Assembly: GCA_034408745.1 (NCBI GenBank)
Contig: JAWXCM010000161.1
Coordinates: 1 to 36,459, forward strand
Direction of reading: 5' to 3'
Length of the DNA: 36,459 bases
Source: JAWXCM01 sp034408745
GTDB taxonomy: Bacteria > Acidobacteriota > Terriglobia > Bryobacterales > Bryobacteraceae
In this document: in pieces, positions 25,495-34,492 of the stretch
Layout: each line of letters begins with the position of its first letter
How positions within the stretch are numbered: the stretch's first letter is position 1
Made by a program: the position numbers and the translations under genes
Notes under the pieces: generated by a model
What the model was told of the DNA's origin: nothing
Seen by the model: the letters and a program-made list of their open reading frames with translations, nothing else
Databases searched by the model: none

Positions 25495-28064
25495 CGGAGC
25501 TTCAACTCCTCCTGCAGCTCAGCCAGCAGCCGCAGCGCGTCCATTGGTCGTAATTCATCCAGATTCAATCGCCGAATCCGGTCGGCTATTTCGTAATTCA
25601 CAGGCTCAAACAAAGAAATCTGCATGGGGCCGGTAAAAGGCTTCGGCGACGCTTCCTCCGTCACCACATGCTCGGCCCGCTCATGCAGTTCCAGAATCTC
25701 ACGCGCCCTCTCGATCACACTTACCGGCAGCGCGGCCAGCCGGGCCACCTCGATGCCATAGCTCTTGTCTGCCGCCCCAGGCTCCACCTTGCGCAGGAAA
25801 ATGATCCCGTCGTTCGATTCCCGCACCGACACGTGCAGATTTCGAATCCCCTCCAGTTGCCCCGCCAGCTCCGTCAACTCATGATAATGCGTTGCAAACA
25901 GCGTGCGAGCCCTGATTTTGTTGTGGATATGCTCCATCACCGCCCACGCCAGCGCGAGGCCGTCGTACGTCGACGTACCGCGCCCAATCTCGTCGAGTAC
26001 GATCAGGCTCCGCTCGGTCGCCGTATTCAAAATAGCCGCCGTCTCCGTCATCTCCACCATGAATGTCGAGCGCCCACGAGCCAGATTATCCGCCGCGCCA
26101 ATGCGAGTAAACACGCGGTCGATCACCGGAAGTACAGCCTCGGCAGCCGGAACATAACTGCCCGTCTGCGCCAGAATCGACAACAGCGCAGCCTGCCGCA
26201 AATACGTCGACTTGCCGCCCATATTCGGCCCCGTAATCAAACCGATATACTGCGTCGAATCCAGATAAATATCGTTGGGAATAAACCGCTGCGCGTCGCG
26301 TTCGGTCAGTTGTTCGATCACCGGATGCCGCCCGGCCAGCACCCGCATCTCGCCGCCGTCGCTGAACCGCGGACGCACATATTTGTTCCGGGCCGCAATC
26401 TCCGCCAGTGTAGCCGTCAGGTCGAGCTCCGCAATCGCGCCGGCCGTAGCCCGAATCCGCGTCGCATGGCCCGCCGCAAAGATCCGCAGCTCCGAAAAGA
26501 TCTGCCGTTCCAGGTCGAGGATGCGCTCCTCGGCCGACAGCACCTTGGCCTCCAACTCCTTCAGTTCCGGCGTGGTAAACCGCTCCGCATTCACCAGCGT
26601 CTGCTTGCGCTCATAATCCGACGGAGCGTTCTGCAGGTTCGACTTCGAAATCTCGATGTAATACCCAAATACGTTATTAAACCGGACCTTCAGCGACCCG
26701 ATGCCCGTCCGAGCCCGCTCCCGGATCTCGATCTGCGCAATATACTGCCGCGAATTCTTACTGATATCCCGTAATTCGTCCAGCTCCGGATGAAACCCAC
26801 CTCGAATGGTCCCGCCGTCCGTCAGATTAACCGGAGGCTCCTCGGAAATCGCGCTCAAAATGCGCGAGTGGACTTCCTCCACCGGGTCCAGCCGCGACGC
26901 CAAATCCGCCAGCCGCGTCGACCCGCCCGCGCTAAACACCAGCGTCGGAACCGCCGCCAGCGACTTACCCAGCGCCAGCATGTCCCGAGGATTAGCGGTG
27001 CCCACCGTCACCCGAGCCAGCAGCCGCTCCAGATCCAGCACCCCACTGAGCGCCTTACGCAACTCAGACCGCTCAATCGTCGCTGACAACAACTGAGCCA
27101 CCGCGTCCAGCCGAGCCTCAATCTCCGCCAGGTTCGTGCAAGGCCGCAGCAGTCGAGCCCGCAGCAGTCGACCACCCATGCCCGTGCAAGTCTGATCCAG
27201 CACGAACACCAGCGTCGAATCCCGGCGCTCCCCGGCAAACAGCGGCTCCAGCAACTCCAGATTCCGAACCGTCACCGCATCCAGAATCATGCCATCGGTG
27301 CGATCCAGAAACCCCGGCCGTTCCAGATGCTCCAGCGCGCTCCGCTGCGTGTCCCGCAAATAATGCAGAATCGCCCCACACGCCGAAACGGCCAGCGGCT
27401 TATCCCCGATCCCGCAGCCATCCAGACTCAGTAGCCGAAAATGATCCCGCAGCGTTCGGTCCGAATAATCATGGTCGAACACCCAGGCTTCCACCGTCGT
27501 CTGCAGCATGTCGCCAGGCAGCCGAGCCCCTTCGGCCACCACAATCTCGCGGGCATTCAGGTTCTCCAGCAGCGCGCCAGCTTCCGATGCATCCGCCTCC
27601 GTGACGCGAAACTCCCCCGTCGAGATATCCACCCACGCCACACCAGCCCGGTCGCCCTTCACCGCCACCGCACCGAGGTAATTATTCTCGTGCGACCGCA
27701 GCAAATTGCTCTCCGTCGCCGTCCCCGGCGTGACAATTCGGGCGATTTCCCGCTTAACCAGCTTCTTAGTTAATTTCGGATCTTCGGTTTGCTCGCAGAT
27801 TGCGACCCGGAAACCCTTCTGAATCAGCCGCCCGATGTACCCTTCGGCAGAATGCCACGGCACCCCGGCCATAGGGATCGGAGTACCGCCCTTCTCTTTC
27901 TGCCGCGAAGTGAGGGTGATTTCGAGCACCCTGGCCGCAGTGACCGCGTCCTCGTAAAACAACTCATAAAAGTCGCCGACCCGGAATAACAGCAGCGCCT
28001 GAGGAACCTGTTGCTTCAGCGCATGATACTGCCGCATCAGCGGCGAAGACGGCTCCTCCTGCAT
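25491..28064 (-). CDS. mutS: DNA mismatch repair protein MutS
   Basis: An 857-residue MutS, which recognises mismatches and small loops and recruits MutL. The N-terminal mismatch-binding domain has GDFYELF, the Phe-x-Glu motif that stacks into the mismatch. The clamp and lever regions follow, and the C-terminal ATPase has Walker A (GPNMGGKSTYLRQ), an ST motif within RGTSTYDG, and a final helix-turn-helix region. Length is normal. The ATG at 28064 overlaps the gdhA stop by one base (TGATG). No mutL is present in this window. Confidence 0.97.
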   Translation of the reverse strand: MQEEPSSPLMRQYHALKQQVPQALLLFRVGDFYELFYEDAVTAARVLEITLTSRQKEKGGTPIPMAGVPWHSAEGYIGRLIQKGFRVAICEQTEDPKLTKKLVKREIARIVTPGTATESNLLRSHENNYLGAVAVKGDRAGVAWVDISTGEFRVTEADASEAGALLENLNAREIVVAEGARLPGDMLQTTVEAWVFDHDYSDRTLRDHFRLLSLDGCGIGDKPLAVSACGAILHYLRDTQRSALEHLERPGFLDRTDGMILDAVTVRNLELLEPLFAGERRDSTLVFVLDQTCTGMGGRLLRARLLRPCTNLAEIEARLDAVAQLLSATIERSELRKALSGVLDLERLLARVTVGTANPRDMLALGKSLAAVPTLVFSAGGSTRLADLASRLDPVEEVHSRILSAISEEPPVNLTDGGTIRGGFHPELDELRDISKNSRQYIAQIEIRERARTGIGSLKVRFNNVFGYYIEISKSNLQNAPSDYERKQTLVNAERFTTPELKELEAKVLSAEERILDLERQIFSELRIFAAGHATRIRATAGAIAELDLTATLAEIAARNKYVRPRFSDGGEMRVLAGRHPVIEQLTERDAQRFIPNDIYLDSTQYIGLITGPNMGGKSTYLRQAALLSILAQTGSYVPAAEAVLPVIDRVFTRIGAADNLARGRSTFMVEMTETAAILNTATERSLIVLDEIGRGTSTYDGLALAWAVMEHIHNKIRARTLFATHYHELTELAGQLEGIRNLHVSVRESNDGIIFLRKVEPGAADKSYGIEVARLAALPVSVIERAREILELHERAEHVVTEEASPKPFTGPMQISLFEPVNYEIADRIRRLNLDELRPMDALRLLAELQEELKLR

Positions 28065-29341
28065 CAGGCGTAGATGCCTCGAAGCTTGATGGCGAATCCG
28101 ACGCGGTCCAGCGCCAGCATATACGCGGCAGTGCGGTTATGAACGTTGTGCTTCTCCGCATACGCCACCACGTCATTGAAGCTGTTCACCATGATTTCCC
28201 GCAACCGCTCATTCACCAGTTCTTCATTCCAGAAAAAGCCCTGCCGGTCCTGCACCCACTCGAAATACGACACCGTTACGCCGCCCGCATTCGCCAAAAT
28301 ATCCGGAATTACGAAGATCTTCTTCTCCGCCAGAATATGATCGGCAACGGCGGTGGTCGGACCATTCGCACCCTCGGTGAGAATGCGGCATCGCAGCCGC
28401 TCCGCATTGTGCGACGTAATCACGTTCTCTTTCGCCGCCGGCAGCAGAACGTCGCAGTCGAGGAACAGAGCCTCGTGCTTGTCGATATTCTCCCCGCCCG
28501 CGAAATCAATCACCGAGCCCGTCTCTTTCCGATGCTTCATCAGCGCCTCAATGTCGAGCCCGTGAGGGTTATACACCGCCCCATCCCACTCCACAATCGA
28601 GATAACCTTGAAGCCCGCGCGACTCATCAACCTGGCAGCCATGCCGCCCACATTGCCGAAGCCCTGTACCACCACGCGCGTATCTTCCACGCGCATCCCG
28701 AACTTCTTCAGCGCCTCCAGAGTCACCATCATGCAGCCGCGGCCCGTCGCTTCGACACGTCCCCGAGACCCGCCCAGATCCAGCGGCTTACCCGTGACAA
28801 CGGCCGTGACGGTATGCCGTTTATGCATGGAATACGTATCCATGATCCACGCCATCGTCTGATCGTTGGTGTTCATATCCGGCGCCGGGACGTCGAGCTC
28901 CGGGCCAATAAAGTCGATGATTTCCGCTGTATATCGGCGGGTAATTCGCTCCAGTTCGCCCTGCGACAAAACGCGAGGCTCGCAAATGACTCCGCCTTTT
29001 CCGCCGCCGAACGGAATATTCACCACCGCGCACTTCCACGTCATCCACGAAGCCAGCGCGCGAACCTCATCCAGAGTCACATCGGGCGCGAATCGGATGC
29101 CGCCCTTGGCGGGGCCGCGTGCAATCGAGTGCTGCACCCGATACCCGGTAAACACCTCCAGCCGGCCGTCATCGAGGCCCACCGGAATCGCCACGGTAAT
29201 CTCGCGCGCCGGCGTCTTCAAAATCTTCCTCAGCCCGTCTTCCATCCCGAGCCGCTCAGCGGCTTCGTTAAAGCGGGCCTCGGCGGCCAGCCACGGGTTG
29301 AGTTCCTGCTCGGCAGAGTGCCGCTCAACTTCGGTAATCAT
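28064..29341 (-). CDS. gdhA: Glutamate dehydrogenase (Glu/Leu/Phe/Val family)
   Basis: A 425-residue glutamate dehydrogenase, which interconverts glutamate with 2-oxoglutarate and ammonium. GPAKGGIRF (76-84) binds substrate, and PFGGGKGG supplies the catalytic Lys115. The Rossmann fingerprint VQGFGNVGGMAA binds the dinucleotide. GPELDVPAPDMNT and ILTEGANGPTT are family signatures. Coenzyme preference is not certain. An AAGG site lies ten bases upstream of the ATG at 29341, and a GATAAT hexamer (minus strand, 29370-29365) is a possible -10 element. It leads the gdhA-mutS-anmK operon. Confidence 0.95.
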   Translation of the reverse strand: MITEVERHSAEQELNPWLAAEARFNEAAERLGMEDGLRKILKTPAREITVAIPVGLDDGRLEVFTGYRVQHSIARGPAKGGIRFAPDVTLDEVRALASWMTWKCAVVNIPFGGGKGGVICEPRVLSQGELERITRRYTAEIIDFIGPELDVPAPDMNTNDQTMAWIMDTYSMHKRHTVTAVVTGKPLDLGGSRGRVEATGRGCMMVTLEALKKFGMRVEDTRVVVQGFGNVGGMAARLMSRAGFKVISIVEWDGAVYNPHGLDIEALMKHRKETGSVIDFAGGENIDKHEALFLDCDVLLPAAKENVITSHNAERLRCRILTEGANGPTTAVADHILAEKKIFVIPDILANAGGVTVSYFEWVQDRQGFFWNEELVNERLREIMVNSFNDVVAYAEKHNVHNRTAAYMLALDRVGFAIKLRGIYA

Positions 29342-29429
29342 TCAGGGGTTACCTTTCCGACTTCATTATCCATGAAGCCGCGAGCCGTTCGCATCGCTCT
29401 GATACCGTGCACTGAGGAGGATTCGCGCA

Positions 29430-30197
29430 TTGACACACGCGGCACCCGTCTTCAGCCTTGCAGGTGAGACGGCACTGATCACCGGTGGCGGCACCGGCAT
29501 TGGACTCGGAATCGCGGAGGCATTCGTCGCCGCTGGAGCAAAAGTGGTGCTGGCCGGGCGGCGCGAGCATCCCCTCAGGGAAGCCGCCGACCGGCTGGGC
29601 CCCAACGCTTCGTACACCGTGCTCGACGTCGCCGATTACAACAACCTTGACGGCCCGGTAGCCGAGATTCAGGCAACCCACGGCTTCATCGGCATCCTGG
29701 TGAACAACGCGGGCAACAGCCTGAAGAAGGATACCGTCGACACCACCGAGGCCGAGTTCCTGTCCATCATGGACACCCACGTCACCGGAGCCTTCGCCCT
29801 CACCCGCCGCCTCATCCCGGCCATGAAGGAGCGTGGCCACGGAAACATCCTGTTCATGGCGTCGATGGCCTCGCTGATGGGCCTCCCCCGAGTCATCGCC
29901 TACACCGCGGCCAAGAGCGCGCATGTTGGCATGGTCCGGTCGCTGGCCAGCGAACTCAGCGGCGACGGCATCCGCGTTAACGCCATCGCGCCCGGCTGGA
30001 TCGAATCCGCCATGACCCGCCGCGCCTTCGACAACGATCCCGAGCGCAAAGCCCGCGTCCTCGCCCGAACACCCATGCGCCGTATGGGTGAGCCAGCCGA
30101 CATCGGCGCCGCCGCCGTATATCTCTGCTCCCCCGCGGCTAAGTTCGTCACCGGAGTACTGCTCCCAGTCGACGGTGGAGCCAGCATAGGCTTCTAA
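29430..30197 (+). CDS. Short-chain dehydrogenase/reductase
   Basis: A 255-residue classical SDR. The TGGGTGIG cofactor motif is at 18-25, NNAG at 92-95, and the catalytic Ser145, Tyr158 and Lys162 are all in place. The overall form is like gluconate 5-dehydrogenase and related sugar or polyol dehydrogenases, so the substrate may be a sugar acid, but this is not certain. The start is a TTG at 29430, favoured by a strong GAGGAGG ribosome site at 29414-29420, nine bases upstream. It is divergent from gdhA and stands 150 bases before the acyltransferase gene. Confidence 0.93.
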   Translation: MTHAAPVFSLAGETALITGGGTGIGLGIAEAFVAAGAKVVLAGRREHPLREAADRLGPNASYTVLDVADYNNLDGPVAEIQATHGFIGILVNNAGNSLKKDTVDTTEAEFLSIMDTHVTGAFALTRRLIPAMKERGHGNILFMASMASLMGLPRVIAYTAAKSAHVGMVRSLASELSGDGIRVNAIAPGWIESAMTRRAFDNDPERKARVLARTPMRRMGEPADIGAAAVYLCSPAAKFVTGVLLPVDGGASIGF

Positions 30198-30347
30198 GTT
30201 CGCCTCCTGCCGCGCTCCATCGCGCTCTGTGTCCTGACGTGTACCGGATCAGCAGCGGCGGCTGCAACAATATAGTTCCGGGCGATGGCCGCGGCCGGCG
30301 TACTGCTGTTGGCGAAACGCCTCCGCAGGGAATAGCATAGAGGGCTG

Positions 30348-31523
30348 ATGGCAACCGCTGCTCAGTCCCCCGACCGCATCCCAGTAACCGGCCGCAACGT
30401 CGCCATCGACGTGCTGCGCGGGTTCGTCATGACGCTGATGCTCGCCGAAGTGCTGCATCTGCCCGGATTGCCGAAGGCGTTCCCCGGCAACCCGGTCGCC
30501 AGCTTCCTCGCGTTCCACCAAAGCCACGTCGAGTGGGCCGGATGCTCCCTCCACGACCTCATCCAGCCGACCTTCTCCCTGCTCGTGGGAGCCGCCATGG
30601 CCTACTCCCTGGCCGCCCGCCGAGCCCGCGGCGACGCATTTCCAACGATGCTCCTGCACGCCGTCTGGCGAGCCTTCGCCCTCGGCGCCCTCGGCATCGT
30701 CCTCCGATCCTTCAACCGCCCCGTCACCAACTTCACGTTTGAAGACACGCTGACCCAGATCGGCCTCGGCTACGTGCCCCTGTTCCTGCTCGCATTTGCC
30801 TCCACCCGAGTCCAGATCCTCGCCCTTGCGACCATCCTGGTCGGCTACTGGGGAGCCTTCGCCCTCTACCCCGCGACGCAGTCCCCCGACTGGCCCGTCC
30901 ACTACACCGGCTTCGCCGCCCACTGGAACAAGAACACCAACCTCGCCTGGGCCTTCGACACCTGGTTCCTCAACCTGTTCCCGCGCGAGAAGCCCTTCGT
31001 GGCCAACGGCGGCGGCTACGCGACCCTGAGCTTCATCCCAACCCTCGGCACCATGCTGATCGGCCTCCTCGCCGGCGAATACCTCCGCCGACCCGGCACC
31101 ACGCAGGACAAACTGGCGGGCCTGCTGAAAGCCGGAGCCGTACTGTTGGCCCTGGGCGTCGCCTGGCATTTCACCGGCACCGGACCGTTCGTCAAACGCA
31201 TCTGGACTCCGTCCTTCGCCCTCGGCAGCGGCGGACTCGTCCTGCTCATGCTCGCCGCAGCGTGGTACCTGACCGAGGTGCTCCAGTGGCGACGCTGGGC
31301 CTTCCCGCTGATCGTCGTCGGCGCGAATTCCATCGTGGCCTACCTGCTCGCCCATGTCTTCGAGCGCGGTATCATCGACGGCCTCAACCGCCACCTCACC
31401 CGAGCCCCGTTCCAGATTCTTGGCGAAGGTCTCGAGACGCCCGTGCGCGGTCTCGCCGTGCTCGCCATCTTCTGGCTGAGTCTCTGGTGGATGTATCGAC
31501 GCAAAGTCTTCGTGAAGATCTGA
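30348..31523 (+). CDS. Membrane acyltransferase of the HGSNAT/DUF5009 type
   Basis: A 391-residue polytopic membrane protein with about ten hydrophobic segments. It begins with the family signature NVAIDVLRGFVMTLML and has CSLHDLIQPTFSLLVGAAMA after the first loop, matching the heparan-alpha-glucosaminide N-acetyltransferase-like family. By family knowledge it may move acetyl groups across the membrane to a sugar; the acceptor is unknown. A possible promoter (TTGGCG at 30309-30314, TAGCAT at 30333-30338, 18-base spacer) would give a leader of only a few bases. The 150-base gap before it shows no gene. Confidence 0.82.
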   Translation: MATAAQSPDRIPVTGRNVAIDVLRGFVMTLMLAEVLHLPGLPKAFPGNPVASFLAFHQSHVEWAGCSLHDLIQPTFSLLVGAAMAYSLAARRARGDAFPTMLLHAVWRAFALGALGIVLRSFNRPVTNFTFEDTLTQIGLGYVPLFLLAFASTRVQILALATILVGYWGAFALYPATQSPDWPVHYTGFAAHWNKNTNLAWAFDTWFLNLFPREKPFVANGGGYATLSFIPTLGTMLIGLLAGEYLRRPGTTQDKLAGLLKAGAVLLALGVAWHFTGTGPFVKRIWTPSFALGSGGLVLLMLAAAWYLTEVLQWRRWAFPLIVVGANSIVAYLLAHVFERGIIDGLNRHLTRAPFQILGEGLETPVRGLAVLAIFWLSLWWMYRRKVFVKI

Positions 31524-31584
31524 TCGATCCGCACCAGATCCCGGCCGGCCCGACGCCTTCCCGAGGACCCGAGCCACAACTTTC

Positions 31585-31614
31585 CTGACCTGCCGCGCGG
31601 AGTCGTGGGATACT
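31585..31614 (+). promoter_or_regulatory. Candidate sigma-70-type promoter for the hfq-like gene
   Basis: CTGACC at 31585-31590 and GATACT at 31609-31614 are separated by 18 bases and lie about 48 bases upstream of the hfq-like ATG. Each differs from consensus, so this is only a candidate. A run of seven Ts (31640-31646) follows in the proposed leader, just before the GGAG ribosome site. Confidence 0.35.
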
Positions 31615-31661
31615 CGTTACACAGCAGTACGCACCCTCCTTTTTTTGTCGGAGAAAGATGT

Positions 31662-31982
31662 ATGGAGACCACTGTGGAGCCGGGTAACCGAAAGCCGATT
31701 CGTCCGTCTGTCACTGAGATGAAAGAAGGAAAAACAGACGCACCCCGCCGCGCGCCTGCCACGAAAAAACCCGCCCCGCCGGATCAGACCAACGCGGAGA
31801 ACTTCTACTACATCAAACAGATGCAGTCGAAGACTCCGATGGTCATCGTGCTCAGGGACGGTGAGCAACTCAACGGAATTATTGAGTGGTACGACAAAAT
31901 GAGTATCAAAGTGAACCGTACAGACGGTCCTAATCTGCTCGTTTACAAGTCGTACATCAAATACATGTACAAAGCGATTTAA
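31662..31982 (+). CDS. Hfq-like RNA-binding protein with N-terminal extension
   Basis: A 106-residue protein. Residues 46-104 form an Sm/Hfq-type domain (NFYYIKQMQSKTPMVIVLRDG, then LNGIIEWYDK, then LLVYKSYIK). Hfq forms hexamer rings that pair small RNAs with mRNAs. It departs from enterobacterial Hfq: the YKHA motif reads YKSY, the Phe of the DxFV segment is Met (DKMSI), and there is a 45-residue basic, Pro-rich N-terminal extension instead of a C-terminal tail. The ATG at 31662 has GGAG eight bases upstream; a start at 31605 would add 19 residues with no support. The stop overlaps the thioesterase stop by four bases, tail to tail. Confidence 0.82.
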   Translation: METTVEPGNRKPIRPSVTEMKEGKTDAPRRAPATKKPAPPDQTNAENFYYIKQMQSKTPMVIVLRDGEQLNGIIEWYDKMSIKVNRTDGPNLLVYKSYIKYMYKAI

Positions 31983-32479
31983 TCGCGAGGGCGGTTCTTT
32001 TCCCGGAGACGCCATTCGCGGCGTTCTCCGGCTTCCTCATAACGGCGCTTTTCGTCCTCAGTTTCCGGGATAATCTGAGGAACCGGAACCCGCTCGCCTC
32101 GCGGTCCTATCGCGACGAACGTCAGATACGCCGATGACGTGTGCCGCTTCTCGCCCGTCCTCAGATTCTCCACCCACACCTTCACCCCAACTTCCATCGA
32201 CGTCCGAAACACCCGGTTAACCTGCGACTTCAACAGCAGCAGCTCGCCGATATGCACCGGGTGCAGAAACGTCATGTAGTCTACCGACGCCGTCACCACC
32301 GGGCACCGCGAGTGCCTCGACGCCGCAATCGCACCCGCCAGATCGACCAGGTGCATCACTCGCCCGCCAAGCAGATTCCCTAACGGATTGGCATCATTCG
32401 GGAGTGCGATTTCGGTGTACTCAGAGATCGACTCACGGACATAGCGGCCTTCCCCAGACGCCTTTACCGGTTCAGGCAT
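31979..32479 (-). CDS. Acyl-CoA thioesterase, hot-dog fold
   Basis: A 166-residue thioesterase of the YciA/BFIT type. The hot-dog signature NPLGNLLGGRVMHLVDLAGA (31-50) includes the catalytic acidic residue Asp46. A SAYLTFVAIG strand closes the fold. It hydrolyses acyl-CoA to free acid; chain length is unknown. The ATG at 32479 is chosen because upstream residues (to 32653) are antisense to other sequence and unlike the family. It overlaps the upstream Cys-containing gene by 16 bases. Confidence 0.9.
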   Translation of the reverse strand: MPEPVKASGEGRYVRESISEYTEIALPNDANPLGNLLGGRVMHLVDLAGAIAASRHSRCPVVTASVDYMTFLHPVHIGELLLLKSQVNRVFRTSMEVGVKVWVENLRTGEKRHTSSAYLTFVAIGPRGERVPVPQIIPETEDEKRRYEEAGERREWRLREKNRPRD

Positions 32480-32832
32480 GCTTTTCGAAACGCCTCCGCC
32501 TGCCGCGCCAGGACGCCACCCGTCGCTGACCCGCGGTCCACCACCCCGTGGCGAACCGGTGCGCAGTCTTTCTCGATGACCCAAATTAACCGGCCATCCA
32601 GTTCCGTGAAACGGACCGCATCGCCGTCCCCGTTCGCCGGAAAGCGCGGGCACGTCGACCGCCCATACCCGAAATTGCAGGCCTCAAACAGCATCGCCGG
32701 ATCCGCGGCGACAGGTTTCGACGCGTCTGCATGGCACAGCCCTTCGAACACTTTACCCAGTGGGGCACGGGCCGGCTGTGGACGGTCCAGCGTCAATGCA
32801 ACGGACACGGGCTCGAACCACGGACACGCCAT
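32464..32832 (-). CDS. Cys-containing protein of unknown function
   Basis: A 122-residue soluble protein with Cys at 3, 33, 52, 61, 90 and 119. The MACPWFEP start, the GLCHAD segment and the EACNFGYGRSTCPRFP segment (51-65) look like conserved metal or Fe-S ligands. I recall similar short proteins in Acidobacteriota but no assigned function. A strand-rich stretch (DAVRFTELDGRLIWVIEKDC) follows. The ATG at 32832 is 22 bases from the divergent TPR gene. It overlaps the thioesterase start by 16 bases, so the two are co-transcribed. Confidence 0.7.
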   Translation of the reverse strand: MACPWFEPVSVALTLDRPQPARAPLGKVFEGLCHADASKPVAADPAMLFEACNFGYGRSTCPRFPANGDGDAVRFTELDGRLIWVIEKDCAPVRHGVVDRGSATGGVLARQAEAFRKACLNR

Positions 32833-32854
32833 GCGCCCAGACTACCATGGGCAT

Positions 32855-33172
32855 ATGAACGCCGACCGCCTCGAAGCCCTTCGATCCATGTTGATTTCCG
32901 ACGCCAATAACACCTTCGCCCGCTATGGCCTGGCGATGGAGCTGATTAATGTCGGCGACCTTGAGGCCGCGGTGAGCGAGTTCGCCACCCTCCGCGAGCG
33001 TAACCCCGACTACGCCGCAGCCTACTTCCATGGCGGTAAGACGTTGGAAACACTCGGTCGCCTCGACGACGCACGCGCTCTGATGGAAGAGGGAATTCGC
33101 GTCACCACCCGAACCGGCGACAGCCACACCCGCAGCGAACTACAGGCCGCTCTCGACCTTCTTGGCATCTGA
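32855..33172 (+). CDS. Small TPR-repeat protein
   Basis: A 105-residue cytoplasmic protein made of about two tetratricopeptide repeats. It has a FARYGLAMELINVGDLEAAVSEF stretch, then NPDYAAAYFHGGKTLETLGRLDDARALMEEGI, with the usual Gly, Ala, Tyr and Pro spacing. Such proteins are protein-protein adaptors. The ATG at 32855 is chosen; an ATG at 32831 would add eight residues. Only 22 bases separate it from the divergent Cys gene, so promoters must overlap or lie inside the neighbours. Its end overlaps the PQQ-type propeller gene by 33 bases, tail to tail. Confidence 0.8.
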   Translation: MNADRLEALRSMLISDANNTFARYGLAMELINVGDLEAAVSEFATLRERNPDYAAAYFHGGKTLETLGRLDDARALMEEGIRVTTRTGDSHTRSELQAALDLLGI

Positions 33173-34444
33173 CGCGACGGCCGCGGACGTCTTCTTCCGA
33201 GCCCCGAAACAGTACAGGTGCCCCGTCGTGCGGATGAATATCTGTCCGTCTGAGATAGCCGGCGAACTCAGGCAGTAGTCGTTCAGCGGGTTCTCCGCGA
33301 CCACCTCGAACTTCGGGCCGGCTTTCAGAACTGTCGTCAGGCCCTCTTCGTTCGTGATGTAAATGCGCCCGTCCACCAGCACCGGCGACGCGCTGTACGC
33401 CGCTGGTTTGATCCGCTGCCCGGCATAAATCTCGGCACCCGTCTTTGCGTCCAGCACGTTCACGATTCCCCGGTCGTTCACTATATAGAAGTACTTGCCG
33501 TCGCTGATCGGTGTCGGCACATCCGGCCCGTTCTGGTACGTGAACACCCGGTGCGTACTCGTCACGTCGCCGCGGCCGCCAGCCCTAAACGTCTGCAAAG
33601 GCCGAATTCGCGTTGGGACGTACACCAGGTCTTCCCACGTAGTCGGCGACGCGATCACGCGGTACGCCGGATTCTGGTCCGGATTGAACCCCGTCCCCCG
33701 CCACAGCTCTTTTCCCGTCGCCAGATCGTGCCCCGTCACCGCATCGCCACCGCTGATAATCAGCTCCTGCTTCCCGCCGGCTTTTGCCAGCATTGGAGTG
33801 GCGTACGAATCGGGTGACTCGTGTACAGCCGTGGTCGGACGGTCCACTTTCCACGTGGTTTTCCCCGTCTTCCCGTCCACCCGCAGCACATAAGATGGAT
33901 CGTCGGTGTTCATCCCGTGCAGCACCTGGACGATCAGCGAGCCGTCATACAGCAGTGGCGACGACCCATACCCATGGTTCAGCCCCCATTTGCCGTATTC
34001 CTTCTGGATGTCCCGAACCCACAGTTCCTTTCCTGTGAAATCGAACGCTTTCAGGAAACCGGTGCCGGAGAGCACCCACACCGTCTTGCCATCGGTCACC
34101 GGCGACGGCGATGACATGTTGCCCTTCCGGACATTGTGGTTATTGCCCGAAACGCCCTTCTTCCAAAGCACTTCGCCCCTGGTCCGGTCGACGCTCCACA
34201 GCTCCACATTCTCCGCGTTCGCCACGCTCAGGAAGATGCGGTCGCCCCAGACGATTGGCGTCGAGCCACTCACCCCAGGCATCGCCAGTTTCCAGGTGAC
34301 GCCCTCGGTCTGGCTCCATTTGACGGGAATTCCGGTCTCTGAACTGATCCCGTTCATGTCGGGACCCCGCCACTGGGGCCAGTTCCCGGCGTAAACACAG
34401 GCGGTGCTCGCGAAGGCGAGGAGCAGAACGGCGAAGCATCTCAT
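33140..34444 (-). CDS. Secreted PQQ-like beta-propeller protein
   Basis: A 434-residue exported protein with a signal peptide (RCFAVLLLAFASTACVYA; the Cys could make it a lipoprotein, though the lipobox is weak). It starts WPQWRGPDMNGISSE, the usual opening of this acidobacterial/planctomycete family. Repeats of the LWSVDRTRGEVLWKKGV and LRVDGKTGKTTWKVDRP type form a seven- or eight-bladed propeller. No PQQ-dependent dehydrogenase catalytic residues were identified, so a binding or scaffolding role is more likely than dehydrogenase activity. It is isolated, with 48 bases before the next minus-strand gene. Confidence 0.9.
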   Translation of the reverse strand: MRCFAVLLLAFASTACVYAGNWPQWRGPDMNGISSETGIPVKWSQTEGVTWKLAMPGVSGSTPIVWGDRIFLSVANAENVELWSVDRTRGEVLWKKGVSGNNHNVRKGNMSSPSPVTDGKTVWVLSGTGFLKAFDFTGKELWVRDIQKEYGKWGLNHGYGSSPLLYDGSLIVQVLHGMNTDDPSYVLRVDGKTGKTTWKVDRPTTAVHESPDSYATPMLAKAGGKQELIISGGDAVTGHDLATGKELWRGTGFNPDQNPAYRVIASPTTWEDLVYVPTRIRPLQTFRAGGRGDVTSTHRVFTYQNGPDVPTPISDGKYFYIVNDRGIVNVLDAKTGAEIYAGQRIKPAAYSASPVLVDGRIYITNEEGLTTVLKAGPKFEVVAENPLNDYCLSSPAISDGQIFIRTTGHLYCFGARKKTSAAVASDAKKVESGL

Positions 34445-34492
34445 ATCGTGGAAAGGTACTACGCCGCACCGAATTGTGCAACTGGCGTCGCC

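Noticed and set aside
30249..31577. 442-codon open frame on the minus strand
   Set aside because: It is antisense to the membrane acyltransferase; its Gly/Glu/Asp-rich low-complexity translation mirrors codon bias and shows no motif.
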